Assembly: GCA_003210285.1 (NCBI GenBank)
Contig: QCVS01000001.1
Coordinates: 167,521 to 231,520, forward strand
DNA from: Prochlorococcus sp. AG-686-J21
Lineage (GTDB): Bacteria > Cyanobacteriota > Cyanobacteriia > PCC-6307 > Cyanobiaceae
DNA length: 64,000 nucleotides
Direction of reading: 5' to 3'
Position 1 is the stretch's first letter. Every line of letters starts with the position of its first letter. The notes below the pieces were generated by a model. The model ran no database searches. It was not told where the DNA came from and worked only from the letters and a program-made list of their open reading frames with translations. A program made the position numbers and the translations under genes. Positions 35,613-46,215 of this stretch are shown here, one piece after another.

Positions 35613-36510
35613 ATCATTGATGCAAAATATTAATTTTGAAGAGAGAATAAACCTTTCTAATTATACGACTATAAAAGTTGGTGGATTTGCGGAATATTTT
35701 TCAAAACCAAATAACGCTGATGAATTCATCAATTTAATTAAATGGTCACATTTAAATAATCAAAATTGTCAAATCTTAGGAGCTGGCTCAAATGTATTGA
35801 TAAATAATATTTTCTTAAAAGGCTTAACTATATGTACAAAAAAAATGCGCTCTATTCAAATTGAATCCCATTCGGGGATTGTAGTAGCAGAAGCTGGTGT
35901 AATGCTCCCAACGATGTCAAATATGCTCGCAAAAATTGGATTAAAAGGAGGTGAATGGGCTGTAGGTATTCCAGGCACGGTAGGAGGTTCTATTTATATG
36001 AATGCAGGCTCAAAAAAATTATCATTAGCAAATAATCTTTTATCAGTTCAAGTTATTGATACTAAAACTCTTAAAATATTTGAAATTCAAAAAAAAGATT
36101 TAAATTTTCAATACAGATTCAGTCCGTTTCAGCAAAATAATCACTTTATAATAAGTGCAAAACTACATTTTGAGCCAAAAGGAAATATTAAACAATTATT
36201 AGAAACTACAAGAAAAAATCTTAAAGAAAAGATCAATACGCAACCATATGATTTACCAAGCTTTGGGAGTGTTTTTAGAAATCCAACTAATACTTATGCA
36301 GGTAAATTAATAGAGGAATTAGGATTAAAAGGTTTTAAAATAGGTGGCGCAGAAATATCAACTATGCATGGAAATTTTATAATTAACAATTCTTCTGCTA
36401 ATTCAAAAGATATTTTTGATTTAATAACAGTAATTCAACAAAAAGTACTACAAAAGAAAGGGATTTTTCTTCACCCAGAAGTAAGAATGATCGGATTTGA
36501 CTATCCTTAA
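35605..36510 (+). CDS. murB: UDP-N-acetylenolpyruvoylglucosamine reductase
   Basis: The 301-residue flavoenzyme reduces the product of MurA to UDP-MurNAc. Blocks: NYTTIKVGGFAEYFSKP, LGAGSNVLIN, GEWAVGIPGTVGGSIYMNAG, YRFSPFQ, and SFGSVFRNP. The start overlaps murC by 8 bp; a Met five codons later is an alternative. The pair murC-murB is the housekeeping wall operon, separate from the island's murA. Confidence 0.95.
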   Translation: MIKSLMQNINFEERINLSNYTTIKVGGFAEYFSKPNNADEFINLIKWSHLNNQNCQILGAGSNVLINNIFLKGLTICTKKMRSIQIESHSGIVVAEAGVMLPTMSNMLAKIGLKGGEWAVGIPGTVGGSIYMNAGSKKLSLANNLLSVQVIDTKTLKIFEIQKKDLNFQYRFSPFQQNNHFIISAKLHFEPKGNIKQLLETTRKNLKEKINTQPYDLPSFGSVFRNPTNTYAGKLIEELGLKGFKIGGAEISTMHGNFIINNSSANSKDIFDLITVIQQKVLQKKGIFLHPEVRMIGFDYP

Positions 36511-36531
36511 TTAAAGAAACTTTTTTATCAA

Positions 36532-36882
36532 ATGGCAGGTTTTGGACTTCCAAACTTTGGACAACTAACAGAAGCTTTTAAGAAAGCTAAAGAAATTCAA
36601 CAAAATGCTCAAAAATTACAAGATGAACTTGAAAACATGGAAATTGAAGGTAAAAGTGATGATGAAATGATCAAAGTATGGATTAGCGGAAACCAACTTC
36701 CTCTCAGAGTTGAAGTAAATGAAAACATTACAACAGCTAATAAAGAAGAAATAGAAAAAAATATACTAGAAGCAATTAAAAAAGCACATGAAAGTTCAAC
36801 TACAACGATGAAAGAAAGAATGAATGACTTAACTGGTGGCTTAAATCTTAATCTTCCTGGATTAGACAATAATGACTCTTAG
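36532..36882 (+). CDS. YbaB/EbfC family nucleoid-associated protein
   Basis: The 116-residue protein has the YbaB pattern: a coiled helix [47 protein letters not shown], and a C-terminal [18 protein letters not shown]. These dimers bind DNA. It follows murB by 21 bp and overlaps the convergent rsgA gene by 35 bp. Confidence 0.92.
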   Translation: MAGFGLPNFGQLTEAFKKAKEIQQNAQKLQDELENMEIEGKSDDEMIKVWISGNQLPLRVEVNENITTANKEEIEKNILEAIKKAHESSTTTMKERMNDLTGGLNLNLPGLDNNDS

Positions 36883-37765
36883 ATGATTCAATCATTTCTT
36901 TATAAAAAATATACCTTTCAAAATTTTTATTTAATTGACAACCCTGATCATTTACGTGTAGACAATTACGAAATTTGCAATGTATACCTTCATTAACTAC
37001 TTGTTTATAAATTTCTGGATATAAGTTAGGTAATTCGCGAATATCTATTTCAAACGACTGTATATTAAAACCAGGAGTATCCACGATATAGCTTTTACTT
37101 GATAGAGAAAATAGCTCAACGTTTCTGGTAGTATTTTTTCCACGTTTTATTTTGCTTGAGACAGGTGCAGTTGCGTTATCTAGGCCTGGAATTATCATAT
37201 TTAATAATGTTGTTTTACCAACACCAGATGGTCCCATAAAGATTGAGCATTTTTTTTCCTTTAACTCAATCAACAAATTTCTTAAATTTTCTGGATTATT
37301 AAAATTTAAGGTAGTAGCTTGATATCCCCACTTCTGAAATTTATCAATTAAAAACCTTCGTTTTTGTTCTGTTATCAAATCACATTTCGTAAGAACCAAT
37401 GAGACTTCTACACCCAGTTGTTCAGCAGATATTAAAAACTTATTTACTTGGGATAAATTTAATTTTGGCTCTTCAACAGAACAAATTATGTATATATTTG
37501 AAATGTTAGCAACGGATGGTCTCTCCAAAAGATTATTCCTTTTGACTAAACTTTCTATTGTTGCTCTTTTACTTTGTAAGTCAATTTGATAAACAATCAC
37601 TTCATCTCCTACGAAAACAAATTGATTTCTAAAATTTACAGACTTCTTGATTTTACATAAAAATTTTTTATTAAACTCTGAAGACTCATCTTTATAAAGT
37701 TCTACAAGATAAAATTCATTAAATTTTTTTGTGACAAGACCTTTATATTTTTTATCAACTTTCAT
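36848..37765 (-). CDS. rsgA: Ribosome small subunit-dependent GTPase A
   Basis: The 305-residue protein has an N-terminal OB fold, a circularly permuted GTPase with motifs in the order TKCD, then [12 protein letters not shown], then DTPGFN, and a C-terminal zinc region (C, H, C, C in [15 protein letters not shown]). It matures the 30S subunit. It overlaps the TusA-like gene by 11 bp and ybaB by 35 bp, and is probably in one operon with dnaJ. Confidence 0.95.
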   Translation of the reverse strand: MKVDKKYKGLVTKKFNEFYLVELYKDESSEFNKKFLCKIKKSVNFRNQFVFVGDEVIVYQIDLQSKRATIESLVKRNNLLERPSVANISNIYIICSVEEPKLNLSQVNKFLISAEQLGVEVSLVLTKCDLITEQKRRFLIDKFQKWGYQATTLNFNNPENLRNLLIELKEKKCSIFMGPSGVGKTTLLNMIIPGLDNATAPVSSKIKRGKNTTRNVELFSLSSKSYIVDTPGFNIQSFEIDIRELPNLYPEIYKQVVNEGIHCKFRNCLHVNDQGCQLNKNFERYIFYKEMIESSKSHYCLIQED

Positions 37766-37988
37766 GTAAAATTTTTAATTTTATTGTTTCTTGATTTTCT
37801 TCAATAGTTTTAAAAAAATATTTCATTTCTTTTAAAGCTCTCTTAACCATTATTTCTGGTTCTCCTTTATCTAGATGAACTATTAAAATTTCATGTAGGG
37901 ATAATTTCTCTAATGCCAATTTACATTTCACGACATTCAAAGGACAAGGAATCGATTCTAAATCCAATACCTTTAAAACTTCCTTCAA
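37755..37988 (-). CDS. TusA/SirA-like sulfur-carrier family protein
   Basis: The 77-residue protein has the SirA/TusA pattern near the N-terminus, [22 protein letters not shown], with the expected cysteine C15 before P16. Relatives pass sulfur for tRNA modification, but the CPxP motif here reads CPLN, so the function may differ. It overlaps dnaJ (4 bp) and rsgA (11 bp). Confidence 0.85.
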   Translation of the reverse strand: MKEVLKVLDLESIPCPLNVVKCKLALEKLSLHEILIVHLDKGEPEIMVKRALKEMKYFFKTIEENQETIKLKILHES

Positions 37989-39109
37989 GACTCCTTCCCA
38001 AATAATTTACTGAACAATCCACTATTAGAGCTAGAATTTTGCTCAGAATATTTTGATGCTAAATTCTCAAGAAGATTTCTTTCATCTTCTGTAATTCGAG
38101 TTGGAAGTTTAACTTTTACTAAAACCTGATGATTACCTCTTGCAACTGGATTACCCAATCGAGGCACACCTTTATTCTCTAATGATAAAGTACTATTTGG
38201 CTGGGTACCGCTTGGGATTTTTAAATTAACTTTCCCATCAACAGTAACTATATCAACAGTGTCTCCAAGAATAGCTTGTAGATAACTTACTGATATTTCA
38301 GAATAAATATTAATACCGTCTCTTTTTAAATTTGGGTCATTTTTAACTTTAATAAAAACATAAAGATCTCCAGGTGGGCCACCTTTTAAACCTACATTGC
38401 CCTCTCCAGAAACTCTTAATTTAGTTCCTGTATCAACTCCTGCAGGAATATTTATACGTAATTTTTTTCTAACTTGTTTAACACCATTTCCACCACAACT
38501 TGAACATGGATCTGAAATCATTTGTCCAACTCCATTACAAGTTGGGCATTCTGCTACTTGGGTAAAATTACCAAATGGAGTTCTTGTAGCTCTTCTAACC
38601 TGCCCACTTCCACCACATGTTGTGCAAGTTGTTGGACCTGTGCCTTTTTTTGCTCCGGTTCCTCTACACACTTCACAAGTTTCTAAATGAGGTATATTTA
38701 TTTCTCTTTGTTGTCCAAAAATAGCATCTTTAAAATCAATATTTAAGTCATACCTTAAGTCATCACCTTGTTGTGGGCCTCTTCTTTGTGATCTACCTCC
38801 TTGTGAAGATTGTCCACCAAAGCCATTAAAAAAAGTTTCAAACAAGTCTCCAAAACCACCCATATCGCCCATATCTGGCATGCCGGCCGCTCCTCCTATT
38901 CCAGCCTCTCCAAACTGATCGTATTTGGCCCTGGTTTCGGGATCAGCTAAAGCCTCATAAGCCTTGCCTATCTCTTTGAATTTATCTTCAGCACCTGGAT
39001 CTTTATTAACATCTGGATGATATTGTCTTGCTAACTTTCTATAAGCGCTCTTTAAAGTATTAGCATCAGCATCTCTTGAAACGCCAAGTATTTGATAAAA
39101 GTCAGCCAT
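37985..39109 (-). CDS. dnaJ: Chaperone DnaJ (type I)
   Basis: The 374-residue protein has the J domain with HPD ([12 protein letters not shown]), a glycine-rich linker (about 73-115), four zinc repeats ([32 protein letters not shown]) and a substrate-binding C-terminal part. It delivers substrates to DnaK and stimulates its ATPase. grpE lies 31 bp upstream on the same strand. Confidence 0.98.
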   Translation of the reverse strand: MADFYQILGVSRDADANTLKSAYRKLARQYHPDVNKDPGAEDKFKEIGKAYEALADPETRAKYDQFGEAGIGGAAGMPDMGDMGGFGDLFETFFNGFGGQSSQGGRSQRRGPQQGDDLRYDLNIDFKDAIFGQQREINIPHLETCEVCRGTGAKKGTGPTTCTTCGGSGQVRRATRTPFGNFTQVAECPTCNGVGQMISDPCSSCGGNGVKQVRKKLRINIPAGVDTGTKLRVSGEGNVGLKGGPPGDLYVFIKVKNDPNLKRDGINIYSEISVSYLQAILGDTVDIVTVDGKVNLKIPSGTQPNSTLSLENKGVPRLGNPVARGNHQVLVKVKLPTRITEDERNLLENLASKYSEQNSSSNSGLFSKLFGKES

Positions 39110-39140
39110 TAAATAATACTCAACTATTCATAAAAAGGAT

Positions 39141-39860
39141 TTAATTTTCTTCAGAGATAGAACTCTCTGAATCAATTTCTTCCTCAACTTTATCCTTTTC
39201 TTCAGGTTCTTGTGAATTTTGTTGACCAGGACCCATGGAAACTTTAACTAATGCATGTCTTAAAACCTTACCTTCTAAATGATATCCACGCTGTAATTCT
39301 TCAGTAATTATATCCTCGTTAAACTCTTGACTTGGTTCCCTTAAAACCGCTTCATGTAACTTAGGATCAAATTGTTGATTAACTACCCTCATTGGAGAAA
39401 CTCCTTGTTGTTTTAATACTTCCACTAATTGTTTATAAAGTCCTTGATAACTTCTATGCAATGTTTGTGCCTCCTCACTTTCGGGTTTTAATTGTTGTCT
39501 TGCTCTTTCAAAATTATCAACAATAGGGAGAATTGCTGTTAAAGCTTTAGAAACAAGTTGGACTTTTAAATCATCTTGATCTCGAGATTGTCTTTTTCTA
39601 AAATTATCGAAATCAGCAGCAATCCTTACGTACTGACCTTTTAACGTTTCATGCTCTTTTTCGAGTTGCTCTAATCTTGCATCATTATTAGTTATTGTAT
39701 CTTTTAAATCATCTGAATAAGTTTTTTCATCGTCTATCTCAGGTGACTGTTTATCGTCGCTGATTTGATTTTCATTTACAGAGGAATTCTCATTATTCTT
39801 AACATCTTCAGAAACATTCTCTTCTAAATTTTCAACTTTATCTGATTGGTTTTCAATCAT
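39141..39860 (-). CDS. grpE: Nucleotide exchange factor GrpE
   Basis: The 239-residue protein has an acidic N-terminal segment (about 1-60), a long coiled-coil helix leading to the conserved [17 protein letters not shown] block, and a C-terminal beta domain with [16 protein letters not shown], typical of GrpE. It resets DnaK. It heads an operon with dnaJ. Confidence 0.96.
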   Translation of the reverse strand: MIENQSDKVENLEENVSEDVKNNENSSVNENQISDDKQSPEIDDEKTYSDDLKDTITNNDARLEQLEKEHETLKGQYVRIAADFDNFRKRQSRDQDDLKVQLVSKALTAILPIVDNFERARQQLKPESEEAQTLHRSYQGLYKQLVEVLKQQGVSPMRVVNQQFDPKLHEAVLREPSQEFNEDIITEELQRGYHLEGKVLRHALVKVSMGPGQQNSQEPEEKDKVEEEIDSESSISEEN

Positions 39861-39936
39861 AATTCTAAGAATTTATTAAAACTATTGTGTATGAAATTGA
39901 CTCACAAAACAAGTTGCGGAAGGCCGCACTAATTAA

Positions 39937-40431
39937 TTATTTGGCTATAAACTTCAAAGCAAGCCCATTATTACAATATCGTTTACCTGTTGGCAACGGA
40001 CCATCATTAAAAACATGACCTTGATGTCCTTTACATCTAGAGCAATGATATTCTGTTCTTGGAACAATTAATTTAAAATCTACCTTCGTTTCTATAGAAC
40101 TTAAAATTGGATCCCAAAAGCTCGGCCACCCAGTACCACTATCAAATTTAGTATCAGACGTAAACAGAGGCTGATTACACCCTGCGCAATGAAAAATTCC
40201 TTTCCTATTCTCATTATTTAATTGGCTACTGAATGCTCTCTCAGTACCCTCCTCGCGCAGAATATAGTAAGATTCAGGGCTTAGTTTGTTTTTCCACTCC
40301 TCTTTTGATAAATTCCAGTTTTCCTCCGAAACAGCAGATGAAGCTAACACTTGCTTAGGTTGTAGAATAAATTTCAAAATTGACATAGTAGGAATTAAAA
40401 TAAAAGTTCTTCTGGAAAAAAATTGATTCAT
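39937..40431 (-). CDS. msrB: Peptide methionine-R-sulfoxide reductase with Tat-like signal
   Basis: The 164-residue protein has zinc cysteines in CAGC and CSRC and the catalytic cysteine in RYCNNGLALKF near the C-terminus. The first 30 residues hold a twin-arginine motif, SRRTFIL, and a hydrophobic stretch, which suggests export through the Tat pathway to the periplasm or thylakoid lumen, unlike the usual cytoplasmic MsrB. It repairs oxidised methionine. Confidence 0.92.
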   Translation of the reverse strand: MNQFFSRRTFILIPTMSILKFILQPKQVLASSAVSEENWNLSKEEWKNKLSPESYYILREEGTERAFSSQLNNENRKGIFHCAGCNQPLFTSDTKFDSGTGWPSFWDPILSSIETKVDFKLIVPRTEYHCSRCKGHQGHVFNDGPLPTGKRYCNNGLALKFIAK

Positions 40432-40458
40432 ATCTTCAAATACCTTGAATAGAATTAC

Positions 40459-41463
40459 ATGAAAAGCTATCCACCTAATTCTATAAATAATTTACACAAA
40501 ATAAGTGTTGCTCCAATGATGGATTGTACGGACAAGCACTTTAGGATGATAATCAGAAAAATTAGCTCTAAAGCTCTTTTATACACTGAAATGATAGTAG
40601 CTCAGAGTTTAATTTATACAGAAAAAAAAGAGCAGTTTTTAGACTTTAATTTAGAAGAGCACCCATTATCAATTCAATTTGGTGGGGACAACCCAAAAAT
40701 GCTTGAAGAGGCAGCAAAAATGGCTCAAGATTGGGGATATGATGAAATCAACTTTAATGTAGGATGTCCAAGCCCTAGAGTATGTTCCGGAAACTTTGGT
40801 GCTTCATTAATGAAAGATCCTAGTAAAGTCGCAAAATGTATAGAATCTCTAAAAAATAATTGTAGTATTCCCGTTACCATCAAACATAGAATTGGCGTTG
40901 ATGACGATGATAGTTTTGATAAATTAAATAGTTTCGTAAAGGAAGTTGCTAATGCTGGGGCAGATAGATTTACAGTTCATGCAAGAAAAGCAATTTTAAA
41001 AGGCCTAAATCCTAAACAAAATAGAACTATTCCTCCACTCAAATATGATATTGTTCAAAAATTAAAAAAAAATAATCCTGATCTACTTATAGAAATCAAT
41101 GGAGGTTTTACAAATATTGATCAATGCATAAAAGCATTGAGCGATTTGGATGGTGTAATGATAGGAAGATCAGTTTATAAATATCCCTTGAGATGGTCTG
41201 AAATTGATCAAAAAATCTATAGAGAAAATACTACAAGCAAAAAAGCTTCCGAAATTATTATTTCATTAGTTCCTTATATTGAAAATCATTTAAAAAATGG
41301 AGGAAAGACTTGGGATGTCTGTAAACATCTTATAAATCTTGTTGAAGGTATCCCAAACGCAAAAATCTGGAGAAATGAAATTTCTGCCAGATCGATTAAA
41401 CAGGAGTTAAGTATTGATTACTTAATCAAACAAAGTTTAAAGCTTCAAAAAATGGGTTTTTAA
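40459..41463 (+). CDS. tRNA-dihydrouridine synthase (DusA-like)
   Basis: The 334-residue protein has an FMN barrel with VAPMMDCTDKHFR, the block QFGGDNPKMLEEAA, the catalytic cysteine in NVGCPSPRV, and FTVHARKAILKGLNPKQNRTIPPL, all signs of the DusA subgroup, which reduces uridines in the D-loop of tRNA. Start ATG 27 bp from the divergent msrB start. It overlaps the RNA-binding protein gene by 4 bp. Confidence 0.93.
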   Translation: MKSYPPNSINNLHKISVAPMMDCTDKHFRMIIRKISSKALLYTEMIVAQSLIYTEKKEQFLDFNLEEHPLSIQFGGDNPKMLEEAAKMAQDWGYDEINFNVGCPSPRVCSGNFGASLMKDPSKVAKCIESLKNNCSIPVTIKHRIGVDDDDSFDKLNSFVKEVANAGADRFTVHARKAILKGLNPKQNRTIPPLKYDIVQKLKKNNPDLLIEINGGFTNIDQCIKALSDLDGVMIGRSVYKYPLRWSEIDQKIYRENTTSKKASEIIISLVPYIENHLKNGGKTWDVCKHLINLVEGIPNAKIWRNEISARSIKQELSIDYLIKQSLKLQKMGF

Positions 41464-41942
41464 TTTCCTTCTTGAGAGATTTCAGAATTGCTTGCAACAC
41501 TTCTTTTTCTTCTACTTCTACTATTTTCAAATTCAGAATTTTCCGAAGAGTTTCCGAAACTTCTATCTTCCCAGCCTTCTGCTCCAGAAGATTTATTAGC
41601 GTAAGAGGAAGCGGGTTCAGAATAACCGCCGCCATTACCGCCACCGCCATAACCGCCTCTACCGCCGCCGCCGCCTCTTCTTGGGCCGCCGCCGCCGCCG
41701 CCTCTTGGTTCAGCTTTATTGATTCTTAAAGGCCTACCCATAAGCTCAGTTCCTTGAAGACCATCAATAGCTGATGTCTCAAGTGCTTCGTCTGCCATTT
41801 CGACAAAAGCAAAACCTCTTTTTCTACCTGTATCTCTTTCTAGAGGAAGAGAACAATTCATAACTTCACCATAAGGTGTAAATAGTTCTAAGATGTCTTC
41901 TCGCTCAGCGCGGAAAGGCAAATTGCCAACAAAAATACTCAC
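41460..41942 (-). CDS. RRM-type RNA-binding protein with glycine-rich tail
   Basis: The 160-residue protein has one RRM domain (about 1-80) with RNP-2 SIFVGNLPF and RNP-1 KRGFAFVEM, followed by a glycine/arginine-rich stretch (about 85-105) and an acidic, serine-rich tail. Cyanobacterial Rbp proteins of this type are cold- and stress-responsive RNA chaperones. The glycine-rich part appears at DNA level as a GCC-type triplet run. The 117-bp upstream gap holds its promoter. Confidence 0.92.
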   Translation of the reverse strand: MSIFVGNLPFRAEREDILELFTPYGEVMNCSLPLERDTGRKRGFAFVEMADEALETSAIDGLQGTELMGRPLRINKAEPRGGGGGGPRRGGGGGRGGYGGGGNGGGYSEPASSYANKSSGAEGWEDRSFGNSSENSEFENSRSRRKRSVASNSEISQEGN

Positions 41943-42059
41943 TTTAAACTCAACTTAAAAATAATAACCAACATAAAAACTACTTAATAAGTAGATTATA
42001 TATATTACTATATTATTCTACTTCAATACATCCCCTTGTTGTAGAAAATTACTTGAGAA

Positions 42060-43448
42060 TTATGTGAATAGTTTTTTCTTCCAATTATTTAATTCAATTT
42101 TTACTTGATCAAATCCTGTACCACCTAAACTATTTCTAGACTTGACTACGTTCATAGGATTGAGATTTTCAAAAATATCTTCTTTAAATTCTTTATGAAA
42201 TGTTTGAAATTCTTCTAATTTTAAATCTTTAAATAAAATATCTTTTCTTAAACAATACTTCACAATATCTCCAACTACTTGATAAGCCTGTCTGAAAGGA
42301 ACCTTTTTAACTACTAAATAATCTGCTAAATCAGTTGCATTAGAGAAATCGTTATGAACAGAATCATTTAACTTTTCAACATTAAACTCTATTCCTTCAT
42401 TTAATAAAATTGTCATAGCTTTTAAGCAAGAAGAAATAGTATCTACTATGTCAAAGATTGGCTCTTTATCCTCTTGGAAATCCTTATTATATGAGAGAGG
42501 TACACCTTTTATAATTGTTAATAAAGCATGGAGATGTCCATAAACGCGACCCGTTTTACCCCTTATTAATTCTGGAACATCTGGATTCTTCTTCTGAGGC
42601 ATCAAGCTACTTCCAGTAGCACACCTATCAGTTAATTTTGCAAAAGAAAACTCATCAGTAACCCACAAAATTATTTCTTCTGAAATTCTACTTAAATGAG
42701 ACATTATTAAAGCAGAACTTGAAGCAAATTCAATACAAAAATCTCTATCACTTACAGCATCAATACTATTTTTATAAATATTTTCAAACCCTAACTCATT
42801 AGCAGTAAAGTATCTATCTATATTAATTTTAGTACCCGCTAAAGCCGCTGCGCCTAAGGGCGAAATATTAACCCTAGCTCTGACTTCTTTAAGCCTTTGA
42901 CGATCTCTTTGAAACATTTCAATATACGCCAGCAAATGATGTGCAAGAGATAAGGGTTGAGCTCTTTGCATATGGGTATAACCAGGTATTAATGTATATA
43001 TATTCGATTCAGCAATCAAAAATAAAGAATTTTGTAATTCGGCCAATAATTTATCAATAGTATCAATTTTTTTTCTCAACCATAATCTGATATCTGTTCC
43101 TACCTGATCATTTCTACTTCTACCAGTATGTAATTTTTTTCCGGTTTCACCAATTAAATTGATTAGTTTTTCTTCAATACAATAATGAATATCCTCAGAT
43201 GGAGCCCCGGGGCAAAATCTACCTTCAATAAAATCTTCCTTTATAGTTTCTAAACCCTCAATAATCTTTAGAGACTCATCATTAGACAAAACTTTAGTTT
43301 TACTTAGCATTTTTGCATGAGCAATAGAACACTCTATGTCTTCAAAAATTAGTGTTTTATCAAAACTAATTGAAGCATTAAACTCTTCAATAAAAGGATT
43401 CAGACTACTATCAAACCTATTACTCCAAACTTTGGACATATGAATCAA
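42060..43448 (-). CDS. argH: Argininosuccinate lyase
   Basis: The 462-residue protein begins close to the ASL-type [21 protein letters not shown] block and carries [26 protein letters not shown], the catalytic [12 protein letters not shown] loop and [11 protein letters not shown] near the end. It releases arginine and fumarate, the last step of arginine synthesis; arginine also feeds speA in this window. A Met at residue 4 is an alternative start. Confidence 0.97.
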   Translation of the reverse strand: MIHMSKVWSNRFDSSLNPFIEEFNASISFDKTLIFEDIECSIAHAKMLSKTKVLSNDESLKIIEGLETIKEDFIEGRFCPGAPSEDIHYCIEEKLINLIGETGKKLHTGRSRNDQVGTDIRLWLRKKIDTIDKLLAELQNSLFLIAESNIYTLIPGYTHMQRAQPLSLAHHLLAYIEMFQRDRQRLKEVRARVNISPLGAAALAGTKINIDRYFTANELGFENIYKNSIDAVSDRDFCIEFASSSALIMSHLSRISEEIILWVTDEFSFAKLTDRCATGSSLMPQKKNPDVPELIRGKTGRVYGHLHALLTIIKGVPLSYNKDFQEDKEPIFDIVDTISSCLKAMTILLNEGIEFNVEKLNDSVHNDFSNATDLADYLVVKKVPFRQAYQVVGDIVKYCLRKDILFKDLKLEEFQTFHKEFKEDIFENLNPMNVVKSRNSLGGTGFDQVKIELNNWKKKLFT

Positions 43449-43498
43449 AACTTTAGTTACTTCTAATAAAGCATTTTTTTATATTTGTGACAAAAAAT

Positions 43499-44842
43499 CT
43501 AATCTAACTGAAAGACTACAATGGAAGCGTCATCTCCTAATTCTCTATTTTTACCAGTAAATTCATCTAATATCTCATACATCTTATTTAAAATATCTTT
43601 AGATTTAAGCGATTGCTGACATAATTTTGAAAAAGATTTAATTAAACGTTCTTCATCGAATCTTTCACCTAAAGCATTAGAAGTATCAGTTACTCCATCT
43701 GTATAGTACAGAATTGCATCTTTTTGATTCAGTTGTATTTGGCCACATTGATATTCAGCATCATTTTGCAAACCAAGAACAAACCCTTCCGAATCTAATT
43801 TTATGATTTTTTGCTCAGAACTTTTCCAAAGTAAAGGGGGATTATGTGCTGCATTTGCGTATCTTAATTTTTTTGTTCTAGGGTCAAAATCCGAATAAAA
43901 TAAAGTTATAAATCTATGCGATTGATCCAAATCATAAATAGCTAACTGATTTAAATCATGCAATATTCTATCTGGAGGCAACCCAGTCAAAACCTCTGCT
44001 CTTAGCATTCCTCTTAACATCGTCATCAAAAGACCTGCAGGAAGGCCCTTCCCCATAACGTCACCAATAACTAAAGCCCACCTTGCCTTTTCCCGCATCC
44101 TTTCAGAAATATTTGTTTTCAAAGACATAAAGTCGTAATAATCTCCTCCTAATTGAAGAGCTGGTCTACAATGCGCCGCTAAATCTACTCCATAAATGAT
44201 TGGACAATAATCAGGTAAAAGTTGCGATTGGATTTCCGCTCCAATAGAAATTTCTCTATCTACATTTTCATGCTTCTTTTTTGTTTTAATTAACGAATAA
44301 TTTTCTAAACCAATCGCCAAACAACTAATAATAAAGTTTAAATTACGCTCATTTTTTAAAGAATCATTTAAAGTAGATTGTTTAAAGGTATATACAAATC
44401 CTCTACATTTTCCTCGAGACAAAACTTTATGAGACCTAATTATATATTCTTTAAATTTATTATTTAAAGCTTTTTCAAAAGAACTATTTTCTTTAAATTT
44501 AAAATTGTTAGAAAAATCAAAATTATTAAAGTAACTTTTGATTTCACCATCCATTTTTAAATTTTTTGTTACCCCAGCAAACTTGATATTTTCTTTCCAT
44601 ATTTCTCCCTTTTCATTCAAAGGAATAATAAGGCTTAATTGTTGATTAAAAGTATGTTTCAAAATTAAAGAAATATAATCCAAAAATCTTTTAATATTTG
44701 AAAAGGATTTTAAATAATAAGTTAATGAAGATACTGTTTCAATAAATTTATCATTCTCATCAAAAGGAAATTTATGATCCTTTTCTAAAAATTTTTGAAT
44801 TACGTCATTAGACAATAATTTTTCTTTTTGGTTTTTAGACAA
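43499..44842 (-). CDS. SpoIIE/RsbU-type PP2C protein phosphatase
   Basis: The 447-residue protein has an N-terminal part that looks like a GAF-type sensory region (about 25-190) and a C-terminal phosphatase domain (about 200-447) with QLGGDYYDF, VIGDVMGKGLPAGLLM, and GDDASIVV at the end, giving the metal-binding aspartates of PP2C. Such proteins usually dephosphorylate anti-anti-sigma factors; the partner is not in the window. It is 50 bp upstream of argH. Confidence 0.9.
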   Translation of the reverse strand: MSKNQKEKLLSNDVIQKFLEKDHKFPFDENDKFIETVSSLTYYLKSFSNIKRFLDYISLILKHTFNQQLSLIIPLNEKGEIWKENIKFAGVTKNLKMDGEIKSYFNNFDFSNNFKFKENSSFEKALNNKFKEYIIRSHKVLSRGKCRGFVYTFKQSTLNDSLKNERNLNFIISCLAIGLENYSLIKTKKKHENVDREISIGAEIQSQLLPDYCPIIYGVDLAAHCRPALQLGGDYYDFMSLKTNISERMREKARWALVIGDVMGKGLPAGLLMTMLRGMLRAEVLTGLPPDRILHDLNQLAIYDLDQSHRFITLFYSDFDPRTKKLRYANAAHNPPLLWKSSEQKIIKLDSEGFVLGLQNDAEYQCGQIQLNQKDAILYYTDGVTDTSNALGERFDEERLIKSFSKLCQQSLKSKDILNKMYEILDEFTGKNRELGDDASIVVFQLD

Positions 44843-44908
44843 AACAAATAGAAGCCATAGGTATGTTTTAACACTAAAAATACATTTTTTTAAAAAATTA
44901 ATTAAATT

Positions 44909-46156
44909 TTATCTATCAGCAAGCAAAGCCTCAATAAACTCAAAGCTATTGAAAGGTCTTAAATCTTTGATCCCCTCTCCTGCGCCGATAAATCTGATAG
45001 GCAAATTGACTTCTGCAGAAACAGCAAGAGAAACCCCACCTCTTGAAGTACCATCTAATTTAGTAATAATTGCACCACTTAAATTTGCAGATTTTGCAAA
45101 GCTTTTTGCTTGCTTTAATCCATTTTGTCCTTGACTGGCATCTAAAACTAATAAAGATTCAATACTCGCATCGGGAACTTTTTTATCAATAATTTTTTTT
45201 ATTTTTGATAATTCATCCATAAGATTATTTTTATTTTGCAGCCTTCCTGCAGTGTCTACGAGTAAAAGGTCACTTTTACGTTTATTTGCTGCATTAATAG
45301 CATCAAAAACTACTGCTGCTGGATCTGCATTCTTTGATTGATTCGAAATAACATCAACATTGCTTCTATCACCCCATACCTGTAATTGTTCTACGGCTGC
45401 TGCTCTAAAAGTATCTGCTGCTGCTATTAAAGTTTTATAATTACTTTTTGATGACAAATAAGCAAGTTTCCCCAAAGTTGTAGTTTTGCCAACTCCATTT
45501 ACTCCAACTATTAACCAAACGTTCAACTTACCCTTCTGTGGAATAAGAATATTTGTTCCGGAATTTTTTATTGGTTTTTCAATAATTGCTCGTAATTCAT
45601 CTTTTAAAAATTTTATTCCTTCTTCTCCTCCAACAACTTCTTCATTTAATTTTTTCCTAAGTGAATTAATTACTTTATCTGTTGAATCTATACCAACGTC
45701 AGCTCTTATTAATAGCGTTTCTAAATCATCTAAAGATTCTGGTGTAAGTGGATCATCTCCTAATTTATCTAATAATTCTGATACAAAACCTTTTCTTGTT
45801 TCTTCTAATCCTCTTCGTAATTTACTCAACCAATCTATTTCATCAATAGATATTTCATTTACTTTTTTACCCTGAGCAGCCAACACCATTGCTGACCAAG
45901 TGAAATCATCATCAAATTCTCCTAATTTAACTTCAGTATCTTTTTGCAAATTAGAAAAATCTGATTTATTAACTTCTGCCGTTAATTGCTCTAATTTTTG
46001 TTGCTCTAATTTTTGTTGCTCTACTTTTTGTTGCTCTACTTTTTGTTGCTCTACTTTTTGTTGAACTTCTTGTTTTTTTAATTCTTGTTTTTGTTTTAAT
46101 AAAGCATAAGCTTGCGAAGCCCATTCAATAGAACTATCAGATTTATTATCAGTCAT
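44909..46156 (-). CDS. ftsY: Signal recognition particle receptor
   Basis: The 415-residue protein has the SRP GTPase NG domain at its C-terminal two thirds: GVNGVGKTTTLGKL, a DTAGRLQNK block, TKLDGTSRGG, and the N-domain helices before it. It docks nascent-chain ribosomes to the membrane. Its N-terminal segment contains a repeat of QQKVE/QQKLE (residues 32-56), an unusual variant of the charged A-domain. Confidence 0.95.
   Translation of the reverse strand: MTDNKSDSSIEWASQAYALLKQKQELKKQEVQQKVEQQKVEQQKVEQQKLEQQKLEQLTAEVNKSDFSNLQKDTEVKLGEFDDDFTWSAMVLAAQGKKVNEISIDEIDWLSKLRRGLEETRKGFVSELLDKLGDDPLTPESLDDLETLLIRADVGIDSTDKVINSLRKKLNEEVVGGEEGIKFLKDELRAIIEKPIKNSGTNILIPQKGKLNVWLIVGVNGVGKTTTLGKLAYLSSKSNYKTLIAAADTFRAAAVEQLQVWGDRSNVDVISNQSKNADPAAVVFDAINAANKRKSDLLLVDTAGRLQNKNNLMDELSKIKKIIDKKVPDASIESLLVLDASQGQNGLKQAKSFAKSANLSGAIITKLDGTSRGGVSLAVSAEVNLPIRFIGAGEGIKDLRPFNSFEFIEALLADR
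45989..46063 (-). repeat. 15-bp tandem repeat encoding QQKVE/QQKLE in FtsY
   Basis: Five in-frame 15-bp units encode three QQKVE and two QQKLE units. The units are nearly identical at the DNA level, with only V/L-coding differences, which suggests recent slippage. The number may vary between strains. Confidence 0.85.
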
Positions 46157-46215
46157 AAATATTTTTAAATCGTATTTAATTAAATTATAAAAAATTATTG
46201 ATTTATATCAAATAA

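Noticed and set aside
41630-41703. GCC-type triplet run as a microsatellite or foreign GC-rich insert
   Set aside because: It is the coding sequence of the glycine-rich tail of the RRM protein, typical for the family.
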